Source: Akkermansiaceae bacterium
GTDB lineage: Bacteria > Verrucomicrobiota > Verrucomicrobiia > Verrucomicrobiales > Akkermansiaceae
Direction: 5' to 3'
Assembly: GCA_028293225.1 (NCBI GenBank)
Contig: JAQGPE010000637.1
Location: forward strand, 1-8,901
Length of the DNA stretch: 8,901 bases
Below the pieces are notes generated by a model. It made no database searches. It was not told where the DNA came from and saw only the letters and a program-made list of their open reading frames with translations. Of the stretch, positions 1 to 5,954 are shown one piece after another (within the stretch, counting starts at the first letter, position 1; every line of letters starts with the position of its first letter). Made by a program: the position numbers and the translations under genes.

Positions 1-890
1 ACGGCGTGGGCGAGGGCGTGGTCCTTTCCACCTGCAACCGCACCGAGTTCTACCTGGCCGGGGAAAAGGCCGAGCAGACCGCCGCCCGCCTGCGCCAGCG
101 CCTGGACGCCACCTACGGGGCCGAGTCCGCGCCGCACTGGTATGAGCACGACCGCCTGGACGCCGCGAAGCACCTGTGCCGGGTGGTCAGCGGCCTGGAC
201 TCCATGGTCCTGGGCGAGACGGAAATCTTTGGCCAGACCAAGGACGCCTACCGCCAGGCGCTCGATGCCGGCAGCACCTCCGGAATCCTCAACCGGGTCT
301 TCCAACGGGCCTTTGGCGTGGGCAAGAAAGTCCGTACCGAGACCCGCATCCAGGAAGGCGCCACCTCGGTCGCCGGAGCGGCCGTGGAGCTGGCGGAAAA
401 GATCTTCGGCAAGCTGGCCGGCTGCCGCGTCATCGTCATCGGGGCCGGGGACATGAGCCGCCAGACCGCGCAGGCGCTGGTCTCGCGCGGGGCAACGAGC
501 GTCTTCGTGACCAACCGCTCCTTTGAGAAAGCCGAGGTGCTGGCCGCCGAGATGGGTGGCCGGGCCGTGAAGTTCGACGAATGGCAGGCCGTGCTGGCCG
601 GGGTGGATGTGGTGATTTCCTCCACCAGCGCCCCGCACCCGGTGGTCCTGCCGCACCACATCGAGGCCGTGCGGCGGATTCGCAAATTCCGCCCGCTGTT
701 CCTGATCGACATTGCCGTGCCGCGCGACATTGATCCCGCCTGCGGGGAGATCGAGGAGGTCTACCTGTACGACATCGACACTCTGGAGCAACTGGCCGGA
801 GAGGCCCGCGTCCGCCGCGAACGCCAGATCGCCGAGTGCGAAAAGATCATCGAACACGAATTGGCCAAACTGAATCTACCGGGTACGTGA
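1..890 (+). CDS. hemA: Glutamyl-tRNA reductase, 5'-truncated by window edge, short C-terminus
   Basis: GluTR reduces glutamyl-tRNA(Glu) to glutamate-1-semialdehyde with NADPH, the first committed step of C5-pathway heme synthesis in the cytoplasm. The reading frame is open from the window start (first full codon at base 3), so the true start lies upstream; by comparison with E. coli HemA about 40 residues are missing. Counting from base 3, the catalytic cysteine is residue 11 in STCNRTE. The family signature GLDSMVLGETEIFGQ spans residues 64-78, and the NADPH-binding GAGDM begins at residue 147. The protein ends soon after the long linker helix (RRERQIAECEKIIEHELAKL), about 80 residues short of E. 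coli HemA, so the usual C-terminal dimerisation domain is absent. The stop TGA overlaps the GTG of hemC in a GTGA, indicating translational coupling and arguing against a sequencing frameshift. The identity is secure; the short form is discussed as a finding. Confidence 0.96.
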   Translation, partial: GVGEGVVLSTCNRTEFYLAGEKAEQTAARLRQRLDATYGAESAPHWYEHDRLDAAKHLCRVVSGLDSMVLGETEIFGQTKDAYRQALDAGSTSGILNRVFQRAFGVGKKVRTETRIQEGATSVAGAAVELAEKIFGKLAGCRVIVIGAGDMSRQTAQALVSRGATSVFVTNRSFEKAEVLAAEMGGRAVKFDEWQAVLAGVDVVISSTSAPHPVVLPHHIEAVRRIRKFRPLFLIDIAVPRDIDPACGEIEEVYLYDIDTLEQLAGEARVRRERQIAECEKIIEHELAKLNLPGT

Positions 891-1828
891 GCGAGCTACT
901 AACGGATAAGGCGACGATCGGAACGCGGGGCAGTGATCTCGCATTGGTGCAGGCGGCGGCCACGGAGCGGGCCCTGAGTGTGGCATTCCCGGAACTGGGG
1001 CTGAGCCGCGAGGTCATCCGCACCATCGGGGACATCCGCACGGACGTGTCCCTGGCGGAGGTGGCCAAGGCGGAGGGCACCCTGGACAAGGGCGTCTTCA
1101 CCAAGGAGCTGGAAATCGCCCTGGCGGCCAAGCAGATCGACATCGCCGTGCACTCGCTGAAGGACGTGCCGACGGTGATCGAGGACCTCTTCGAGATCGC
1201 CGGCGTCCTGCCGCGCGCCTCCATCCGCGACTGCCTGGTGTCCCGCAGCGAGGGCGGCCTGGACGCCCTGCCCGGCGGCGCGGTGGTCGGCACCAGCAGC
1301 GTGCGCCGCGCCAAGCAGCTGGCCTGGTTGCGGCCCGATCTGAAGATCATCGACCTGCGCGGCAATGTCCCGACCCGGTTGAAGAAGCTGGCCGAGGGCG
1401 GCTACGACGCGATCCTGCTGGCCGAAGCCGGGCTGGTCCGGCTGGGCTACCGCATGGCCCAGACGCCGTTCATTTACGGCAGCACCTTGTATTTCACCCC
1501 GCTGGCGGAGGGCTACTTCTTCCCGGCGGCCGGGCAGGGGGCGATCGGCTTTGAAATCCGCGCCGGGGACCCGCATGCCGCCGCGCTGGTGGCAGGCATC
1601 CGTGATGAGCCGACCTTCACCCGCGTCCGGGCCGAGCGGGAGTTCCTGCGCCTGCTGGAAGGCGGCTGCCACACCCCGGTCGGCGTCTTCACCGAGCTGC
1701 GGGAGGACGGTACGCTTTCTATGTCCGTGCGGGTTTTCCCTGATGAAGGCGGCGATCCCCGGGTGGCGGAAGGCAGCCATGCCGATCCTCTGGAGCTGGC
1801 GAAACAACTCTTTGAAGCGCTTGCTTGA
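887..1828 (+). CDS. hemC: Hydroxymethylbilane synthase (porphobilinogen deaminase)
   Basis: HemC polymerises four porphobilinogen molecules into hydroxymethylbilane in the cytoplasm, using a covalently bound dipyrromethane cofactor. The predicted protein is 313 residues, normal for the family. It shows IGTRGSDLAL near the N-terminus, HSLKDVP with the catalytic aspartate at residue 93, VGTSSVRR at 134-141, LRGNVPTRL, GQGAIG from 216, and the cofactor-attachment Cys261 in LLEGGCHTPVG. I chose the GTG at 887 because it gives the usual short lead-in before the first strand and a 4-nt GTGA overlap with hemA; an in-frame GTG at 836 would run 17 codons back into hemA. About 10 extra residues lie between LGYRM and PAAGQGA (190-213) relative to E. 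coli HemC. It is the second gene of the heme operon and is followed directly by a palindromic repeat. Confidence 0.96.
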   Translation: MSELLTDKATIGTRGSDLALVQAAATERALSVAFPELGLSREVIRTIGDIRTDVSLAEVAKAEGTLDKGVFTKELEIALAAKQIDIAVHSLKDVPTVIEDLFEIAGVLPRASIRDCLVSRSEGGLDALPGGAVVGTSSVRRAKQLAWLRPDLKIIDLRGNVPTRLKKLAEGGYDAILLAEAGLVRLGYRMAQTPFIYGSTLYFTPLAEGYFFPAAGQGAIGFEIRAGDPHAAALVAGIRDEPTFTRVRAEREFLRLLEGGCHTPVGVFTELREDGTLSMSVRVFPDEGGDPRVAEGSHADPLELAKQLFEALA

Positions 1829-1833
1829 GAGAC

Positions 1834-1988
1834 CGGAGGGGGGGCACTCTTGTCCCCCTGCTAAGTTCGCAGCCTTGGTCCCACCGGAAATTTCGCTTCG
1901 TTACTGGAGCTGCCCGGAGAAATAAGAAAGCTCTCCCGATCAACCAGACCAACCTGCTGAGCAGGGGGACAGGAGTGTCCCCCCTCCG
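1834..1988. repeat. Nested palindromic repeat element, copy 1 (155 bp)
   Basis: Two 32-nt arms (1834-1865 and 1957-1988) are near-perfect inverted copies of each other, and each arm is itself a hairpin. The right arm has a perfect 8-bp stem, GGGGGACA/TGTCCCCC with a 4-nt loop; the left arm has the same stem with one G-T mismatch. Inside the arms lie a TTGGTC box (1875-1880, 9 nt in from the left arm) and its complement GACCAA (1947-1952, 4 nt in from the right arm), enclosing a 66-nt core. The element starts 5 nt after the hemC stop and ends just before a candidate promoter for cobA-hemD. It has no stop codon in the cobA-hemD frame. It matches copy 2 at 4560-4715 in arms, box positions and spacing. 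It resembles the paired inverted REP units known in other bacteria, but no transposase is visible here, so mobility is inferred. Confidence 0.85.
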
Positions 1989-2017
1989 TTGGCCACCCCT
2001 TTTCCACTACCCACTTT
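1989..2017 (+). promoter_or_regulatory. Candidate promoter for cobA-hemD
   Basis: TTGGCC (1989-1994), a 17-bp spacer and CACTTT (2012-2017; the conserved A2 and T6 of a -10 box are present), then 8 nt to the ATG at 2026. The layout matches those in front of the 4509 (minus), 4794 and 5992 genes. The first two bases of the -35 box may come from the end of the repeat element. The -10 box is weak, so this is a pattern-based call. Confidence 0.4.
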
Positions 2018-2025
2018 CCAAGAAC

Positions 2026-3537
2026 ATGAGCACACCCTCCGGCATCTGCTATCTCGTCGGCGCTGGTCCCGGCGATCCCGGCCTGGTCACTCTCCGCGCC
2101 AAGCAACTGGTCGAAGAGGCCGACCTGCTGGTCTACGACGCCCTGAGCAGCCCCGCCATCCTGGCCTGGACCAAGAAAGGCTGCGAGCGCATCTACGTCG
2201 GCAAGCGGGCCAAGAACCACGCGCTGACCCAGGAGGAAATCAACGCCCTGATCGTCGCGAAGACCCGCGAGGGCAAGAAGGTGGTCCGTCTCAAGGGCGG
2301 CGACCCGATGATCTTCGGCCGCGGCGGTGAGGAAGCCGCCGAGCTGGCTGCCGCCGGGATCGCCTTCGAAATCGTCCCGGGCATCAGCTCGACCATCGCC
2401 GGACCGGCCTACGCGGGCATCCCGGTGACGCATCGCGACCACTGCTCCCAGCTGACCATTTTCACCGGCCACGAGGATCCGACCAAGGAGGACAGCTCAA
2501 TCAACTACGCCCACCTGGCCCAGACCCCGGGGACGAAAGTCTTTGTCATGGGCATCGCCCGGCTGGCGGAAATCACCAGCGCCCTCATCGCCGGCGGTGC
2601 GGAGCCGTCCACGCCCATCGCCCTGATCCGCTGGGCCACCACCGGCTCGCAGAAGACGCTGACCGGCACGCTGGAAGACATCGCCGCCACCGTGGAGCGC
2701 ACCGGCTTCAGCTCGCCCGCCGTCGCGGTGATCGGCGAGGTGGTCAGGGAGCGCGAGAAGATCAACTGGTTCGAAAAGCGCCCGCTGTTTGGCAAGCGCA
2801 TCGTCGTCACCCGCACCCGCGAGCAGGCCGGGGAACTCAGCCGCGGCCTGGGCGATCTGGGTGCGGACGTGGTGGAGCTGCCGGTGATCCGCATCGCGGC
2901 GCCGGACGACAAGCTGGGCTTCGCCGAATGCGTCACCCATGCCCACGAGTATGACTGGCTCATTTTCACCAGCCCCAATGGTGTGGAGCGCTTTTTCAAT
3001 GCCTTTTTCTCGGTCTACGAGGATGCTCGTAGTTTGGGCAACCCGCGCATCGCTGTGATCGGGGAAGGCACCGCCAAGAAGGTCAAGGAGTACCGCCTGG
3101 GTGTGGACCTGATCCCGAAGAAGTTCGTGGCCGAGGGCCTGGTCGAGGCCTTCAAGGAGGAATCCGTGGAGAACCTGACGCTGCTGTGGGTGCGTGGCGA
3201 GGAAGCGCGCGAGGTGGTCTACGACGGGCTGGTGAAGCTTGGCGCGATCGTCGACGAGTGCATCGCCTACAAGACCGTCGCCGAGACCGAGGACCCGACC
3301 GGGGCGGTCGAGCGGCTGAAGGAAGACGGCGCCGACCTGATCACCTTCACCTCCAGCTCCACCGTGGATCATTTCATGGCGCTGGGCATCCCGTGGCCGG
3401 AAGGCTGCGCGGCCGGCAGCATCGGCCCCGTGACCACCGCGACCTTGCAGAAGCACGGCATCAAGCCGGCCTTCGAGGCGAAGCAGAGCGACATCCCGGG
3501 ACTCATCGATGCGATCAGCGCCTGGGCGAAGGGCTGA
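2026..3537 (+). CDS. cobA-hemD: Fused uroporphyrinogen-III C-methyltransferase / uroporphyrinogen-III synthase
   Basis: This bifunctional cytoplasmic enzyme cyclises hydroxymethylbilane to uroporphyrinogen III (HemD half) and methylates that with two SAM to precorrin-2 (CobA/SUMT half), the branch toward siroheme and cobalamin. The 503-residue protein begins with the SUMT domain (about 8-245): VGAGPGDPG (11-19), VRLKGGDPMIFGRGGEE with GGDP at 91-94, and IVPGISS (116-122). The HemD domain starts at GKRIVVTRT (about 256) and runs to the C-terminus; LIFTSPNGVERFF and ITFTSSSTVDHF are typical of it. I chose the ATG at 2026 because homology begins six residues later and a candidate promoter lies just upstream. 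The frame stays open back to a TTG at 1825 that overlaps the hemC stop, so a 570-residue form reading through the repeat cannot be excluded. The same fusion is common in several phyla. It is the third gene of the tetrapyrrole block and meets the next gene tail to tail. Confidence 0.94.
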   Translation: MSTPSGICYLVGAGPGDPGLVTLRAKQLVEEADLLVYDALSSPAILAWTKKGCERIYVGKRAKNHALTQEEINALIVAKTREGKKVVRLKGGDPMIFGRGGEEAAELAAAGIAFEIVPGISSTIAGPAYAGIPVTHRDHCSQLTIFTGHEDPTKEDSSINYAHLAQTPGTKVFVMGIARLAEITSALIAGGAEPSTPIALIRWATTGSQKTLTGTLEDIAATVERTGFSSPAVAVIGEVVREREKINWFEKRPLFGKRIVVTRTREQAGELSRGLGDLGADVVELPVIRIAAPDDKLGFAECVTHAHEYDWLIFTSPNGVERFFNAFFSVYEDARSLGNPRIAVIGEGTAKKVKEYRLGVDLIPKKFVAEGLVEAFKEESVENLTLLWVRGEEAREVVYDGLVKLGAIVDECIAYKTVAETEDPTGAVERLKEDGADLITFTSSSTVDHFMALGIPWPEGCAAGSIGPVTTATLQKHGIKPAFEAKQSDIPGLIDAISAWAKG

Positions 3538-3554
3538 GCGTAGGCGGAACAAGA

Positions 3555-3587
3555 GCCGGCATCCCGGTCAATGCATCGGGATGCGGC
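3555..3587. terminator. Possible bidirectional terminator hairpin
   Basis: GCATCCCG (3559-3566) and CGGGATGC (3577-3584) form a perfect 8-bp stem with a 10-nt loop. GCC (3555-3557) and GGC (3585-3587) extend it across a one-base bulge. It lies at the junction of the convergent cobA-hemD and DUF4190-like genes, and the stop codon of the latter is in the loop. There is no T-run on the plus side and only a short T-rich stretch on the minus side, so terminator function is uncertain. Confidence 0.35.
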
Positions 3588-3969
3588 CCGTGTTGGGCGA
3601 GCGCTGATCCTGCTCGAGCTGGCTTTTCAGGGCGGGCTCGTTCTGGAGTTGCAGCTTCTTCGCCAGGGACGAACTGGCGCTGCCGGTGACCAGCACCGAA
3701 ACCACGATGGCGATGAGGCAGAGGCCCGCCCCGCCCGCCGGGAGAATCCAGCCGTGGAACTGCCGCCGCGCGGCCACGATGAAGCCGCCGGCCGCCAACA
3801 TGCCGCCGACGCAGGCCAGCGGCACCGCGACCGTCCCGACGAAAGGCAGCCAGCAAAAGAGCAGTGCCAGGACCCCGAAGGTCGTGGCCGCGATCCCCAG
3901 CACCAGGGCCGGGGTGTTGCGAACGGGGGCTTCCTGGTAGGGCACGAAATCGGTTGCTGGCAGAGTCAT
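3568..3969 (-). CDS. Small DUF4190-like integral membrane protein
   Basis: The 133-residue protein has a short polar N-terminus with a tyrosine and prolines (residues 1-18). Three hydrophobic segments follow at about 20-42 (ALVLGIAATTFGVLALLFCW), 44-66 and 73-95, then a charged, glutamine-rich C-terminal tail of roughly 38 residues. The first segment with its LVLGI...LLFCWLPF pattern resembles the DUF4190 family of small membrane proteins, whose function is not established. It has no signal peptide other than the first helix and no catalytic motif. It lies 78 nt downstream of the minus-strand lipoprotein gene and may share its transcript; I see no convincing promoter of its own. The 3' end faces cobA-hemD and overlaps a hairpin. 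The coding call is supported by hydrophobicity and a clean ATG; the family assignment is by pattern only. Confidence 0.75.
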   Translation of the reverse strand: MTLPATDFVPYQEAPVRNTPALVLGIAATTFGVLALLFCWLPFVGTVAVPLACVGGMLAAGGFIVAARRQFHGWILPAGGAGLCLIAIVVSVLVTGSASSSLAKKLQLQNEPALKSQLEQDQRSPNTGRIPMH

Positions 3970-4047
3970 GGCGCGGGGATTCAGTTGCCATGAGCCATAG
4001 AGAGGGTCGTCGCCGCGGTCGATCCAAAACCGGCGGGTGGCTCCGGC

Positions 4048-4509
4048 TCACGGCCACTCATCTCCGGTGGTCAAGCCGCCGGCCCTCCGGTCAGCTTCCA
4101 GGGTCGGCCAGTCGGTGATTTTCCGGCTTCCTGAGATCAGCGCCACGGTGCGGGGAAAGCGGGTGGAGGTCCACTGGCCCTTCGGGATTCCGAGCAGCTG
4201 GGGCGCGAGGAAGAGCCGGGTCGCGGAGAGCTGCCGGGGAGTCAGTTTCTCCAGTTCCGCGGCAAAGCGCCGGTCACCCAGGTAGCGGAGCAGGGCGAGC
4301 GCTTCCAGGGTCAGGTTTTCGGCTTTTTCCCCGCCGAGGATGTAAGGCTCGTCGGCCATCACTTCCATCCGGGGAAGAACCTTCTGCGGGTCGGCCTTCC
4401 GCACAAAGGCATCGTACTCGATGATTTCCTGGGTATCCAGCGGGCCACGGGACGCGCAGGAGGGCAGAAGCATGAGGATGGGGGTGAGGAGTGCGGCGGC
4501 CAGCTTCAT
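4048..4509 (-). CDS. Unrecognised lipoprotein, 153 residues
   Basis: The N-terminus is a classic lipoprotein signal: a lysine, a hydrophobic run (LAAALLTPILMLL) and the lipobox LPSC, with the lipidated Cys at residue 18. The mature part is about 135 residues, soluble and mainly helical in appearance, with an acidic/leucine stretch (LTLEALALLRYLGDRRFAAE) and a C-terminal region containing WTSTRFPRTVALISGS. I do not recognise a family and see no metal-binding or catalytic signature. The start is supported by the signal peptide and by a candidate promoter (TTGACC, 17 bp, GACTCT, 8 nt to ATG). It precedes the DUF4190-like gene on the same strand and is probably the first gene of a two-gene unit. 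Its upstream region also holds repeat copy 2, shared with the copper genes transcribed the other way. It may be specific to this bacterial group, but that needs a search. Confidence 0.75.
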   Translation of the reverse strand: MKLAAALLTPILMLLPSCASRGPLDTQEIIEYDAFVRKADPQKVLPRMEVMADEPYILGGEKAENLTLEALALLRYLGDRRFAAELEKLTPRQLSATRLFLAPQLLGIPKGQWTSTRFPRTVALISGSRKITDWPTLEADRRAGGLTTGDEWP

Positions 4510-4517
4510 GGGCGGAT

Positions 4518-4546
4518 AGAGTCCGCTGCCGTGGAAATCAGGTCAA
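4518..4546 (-). promoter_or_regulatory. Candidate promoter for the lipoprotein gene
   Basis: Read on the minus strand: TTGACC (4546-4541), 17-bp spacer, GACTCT (4523-4518; A2 and T6 of the -10 consensus), then 8 nt to the ATG at 4509. Transcription would start at or within a base or two of the start codon, so a leaderless mRNA is expected. Confidence 0.5.
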
Positions 4547-4559
4547 GCCGGGGCGGCAA

Positions 4560-4715
4560 CGGAGGGGGGACACTCTTGTCCCCCTGCTGAGTTCGTGCGT
4601 TTGGTTCTGAAGCGGGCGGCTGCTGAATTCTTCGGGTGGATGGATGAACTTCCGAGGCGTGGAGCCTCGACCAGGCCAACCCGCTTAGCAGGGGGACAAG
4701 AGTGTCCCCCCTCCG
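4560..4715. repeat. Nested palindromic repeat element, copy 2 (156 bp)
   Basis: Arms of 32 nt at 4560-4591 and 4684-4715 are inverted copies differing at one position near their inner ends. Each contains a perfect 8-bp hairpin, GGGGGACA/TGTCCCCC, with loop CTCT on the left and AGAG on the right. TTGGTT (4601-4606) lies 9 nt inside the left arm and GGCCAA (4674-4679) lies 4 nt inside the right arm, exactly the spacing of copy 1. The 67-nt core between them differs from copy 1 and carries its own small hairpin, CGAGGC/GCCTCG (4653-4669). Flanking AAC/GTT extends the arm identity by about two bases each side. It sits between the divergent lipoprotein gene and the SCO gene. Confidence 0.87.
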
Positions 4716-4758
4716 TTCGCCTGCGACGTTATGCCGCGCCGGCCCTTTCTCATGGCGG

Positions 4759-4787
4759 TTGACCCGGCGGCTTCCCGGGCGGAGGCT
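4759..4787 (+). promoter_or_regulatory. Candidate promoter for the SCO/PCu(A)C copper unit
   Basis: TTGACC (4759-4764), 17-bp spacer, GAGGCT (4782-4787; only A2 and T6 fit a -10 box), 6 nt to the ATG at 4794. The -35 hexamer is identical to that of the lipoprotein gene. The GGAGG at 4781-4785 overlaps the -10 position and is 8 nt from the ATG, so it could instead be a Shine-Dalgarno site for a longer transcript; both readings point to the same start codon. Confidence 0.4.
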
Positions 4788-4793
4788 CAGGAC

Positions 4794-5450
4794 ATGGTTT
4801 TCCGTGCGGGCAAGAACTGGCTGCGAGGCTTAGGCGCACTGGCGGTGCTGGGGGCTTTCACCGCGGCGGCTCCTCTTCACGCAGCGGAGACGAAGTTCCA
4901 CGGCGGCGACATCACCGGGACGGAGACGGGCAAGGATTTTTCGCTGACCGATCCCGATGGCAAAGTACGCCACCTGGCGGATTTCAAGGGCAAGGCGGTG
5001 CTGATCTTCTTCGGCTTCACCCAGTGTCCGGTCATCTGCCCGACGGCGCTTTCCCGTGCGGTGGAGATCAAGAAGCTGCTCGGTGCCGATGGCGCGCGGC
5101 TGCAGGTGCTCTTCGTCAGCGTGGACCCGGAGCGCGACACGCCGGAGATCCTGCGCGGCTACACCCAGGCCTTCGATCCTTCCTTCCTCGGGCTGACCAC
5201 CGACGCCGCGCATCTCAAGGAGACGGCGAAGGATTTCAAGATCACCTACGAGAAGGTCCCGACCGGTTCGTCCTACACCATGGATCACTCGGTGGTGAGC
5301 TACCTCTACGACCCGGCGGGCAGGATCCGTCTGGTGCTGAACCACGCCCGCACCGCGGAGGAGTGCGCCCAGGACATCGCCGCGATCCTGAAGGATTTCC
5401 CGGCCGCTCCTGTCGCTGCTCCGCCGTCCCCAACCCCGACCGAGAAATAA
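4794..5450 (+). CDS. sco: SCO1/SenC family copper chaperone/thioredoxin-like protein
   Basis: SCO proteins bind one copper and act on the outer face of the cytoplasmic membrane in assembly of the CuA centre of cytochrome c oxidase. This 218-residue protein has a signal sequence (MVFRAGKNWLRG then GLGALAVLGAFTAAAPLHA, likely cleaved near residue 30) and a thioredoxin-like fold. The copper-binding CPVIC has Cys78 and Cys82 within FFGFTQCPVICPTALS, and the third ligand is His165 in MDHSVVSYLYD. VSVDPERDTPE is also typical. A proline-rich tail ends the protein. I chose the ATG at 4794 because it gives a proper signal peptide and has GGAGG 8 nt upstream; in-frame ATGs at 4731 and 4752 would add 21 or 14 residues ahead of the signal sequence. 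The PCu(A)C gene follows after 4 nt, so they form one operon. No oxidase subunit is in the window, so the client is inferred. Confidence 0.92.
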   Translation: MVFRAGKNWLRGLGALAVLGAFTAAAPLHAAETKFHGGDITGTETGKDFSLTDPDGKVRHLADFKGKAVLIFFGFTQCPVICPTALSRAVEIKKLLGADGARLQVLFVSVDPERDTPEILRGYTQAFDPSFLGLTTDAAHLKETAKDFKITYEKVPTGSSYTMDHSVVSYLYDPAGRIRLVLNHARTAEECAQDIAAILKDFPAAPVAAPPSPTPTEK

Positions 5451-5454
5451 CCAA

Positions 5455-5928
5455 ATGAAGATTCCGACCCTGCTGATTTCCCTGCTCGCCCTCAGCGGCA
5501 GCCTGCGTGCCGACGTGACCATCGCCGATGCCTGGGTGCGCGCCACGGTGCCTGCCCAGAAGGCCACCGGAGCTTTCATGAAGCTGACCTCGAAGGGCGA
5601 TGTGAAGCTGGTCTCGGCCACCTGCGACATCACCAAGACCGTGGAGATCCACGAGATGAGCATGGACGGTGAGAAGATGAAGATGCGCGAGGTGAAGGCG
5701 ATCGACCTGCCGGACGGCAAAACGGTGAGCCTGAAGCCGGGCGGCTATCACGTGATGCTGCTGGACCTGCCGGAGCAGGTGAAGCCGGGCCAGGAGATCA
5801 CCTTCAAGCTGGTCTTCGAAAAGGCCGACGGCAGCCGTGAGACGCAGGAGGTCAAGGCGAAGGCCTATCCGGTCAATGAGACGCCCTTCACCGACAAGGC
5901 CGCGAAGGAGGAGGACGCCAAGCATTGA
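5455..5928 (+). CDS. PCu(A)C periplasmic copper chaperone
   Basis: PCu(A)C proteins carry Cu(I) in the periplasm and pass it to the CuA site of cytochrome oxidase or to SCO. The 157-residue protein has a signal peptide (MKIPTLLISLLALSGSLRA, likely cleaved after residue 19) and then the family opening VTIADAWVRATVPAQKATGAFM. The copper-binding pattern H-x10-M-x21-H-x-M is met exactly: His66, Met77, His99 and Met101, with extra methionines at 68, 70 and 75. After the beta-barrel core comes a lysine- and glutamate-rich C-terminal tail ending in a histidine. It starts 4 nt after the SCO stop codon and has no clear ribosome site, so translational coupling is likely. Together with SCO it forms a copper-delivery pair. 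Function is inferred from motif and context; the family call is firm. Confidence 0.93.
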   Translation: MKIPTLLISLLALSGSLRADVTIADAWVRATVPAQKATGAFMKLTSKGDVKLVSATCDITKTVEIHEMSMDGEKMKMREVKAIDLPDGKTVSLKPGGYHVMLLDLPEQVKPGQEITFKLVFEKADGSRETQEVKAKAYPVNETPFTDKAAKEEDAKH

Positions 5929-5954
5929 GCGGAGGGGGCTTGCGGGGCGGACTC

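Noticed and set aside
861..889. TTGGCC, 17 bp, TACGTG at the hemA/hemC junction as a promoter for hemC
   Set aside because: The -10 position would overlap the hemC GTG start codon and lacks the conserved final T; the TTGGCC encodes a normal part of HemA, and coupling by GTGA already explains hemC expression.
899..1807. Minus-strand open frame of about 300 codons opposite hemC
   Set aside because: Shadow of hemC; Gln/His/Arg-rich, with no family features.
1834..1988. Hairpin arms of the repeats as intrinsic terminators
   Set aside because: The stems are strong but none is followed by a T-run in either direction, and copy 1 lies inside a gene block that seems to be transcribed together.
2497..3552. 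Long minus-strand open frame of 351 codons opposite cobA-hemD
   Set aside because: It is antisense to a well-supported enzyme, has low-complexity His/Arg/Gly/Ala-rich content typical of GC-rich shadow frames, and shows no domain.
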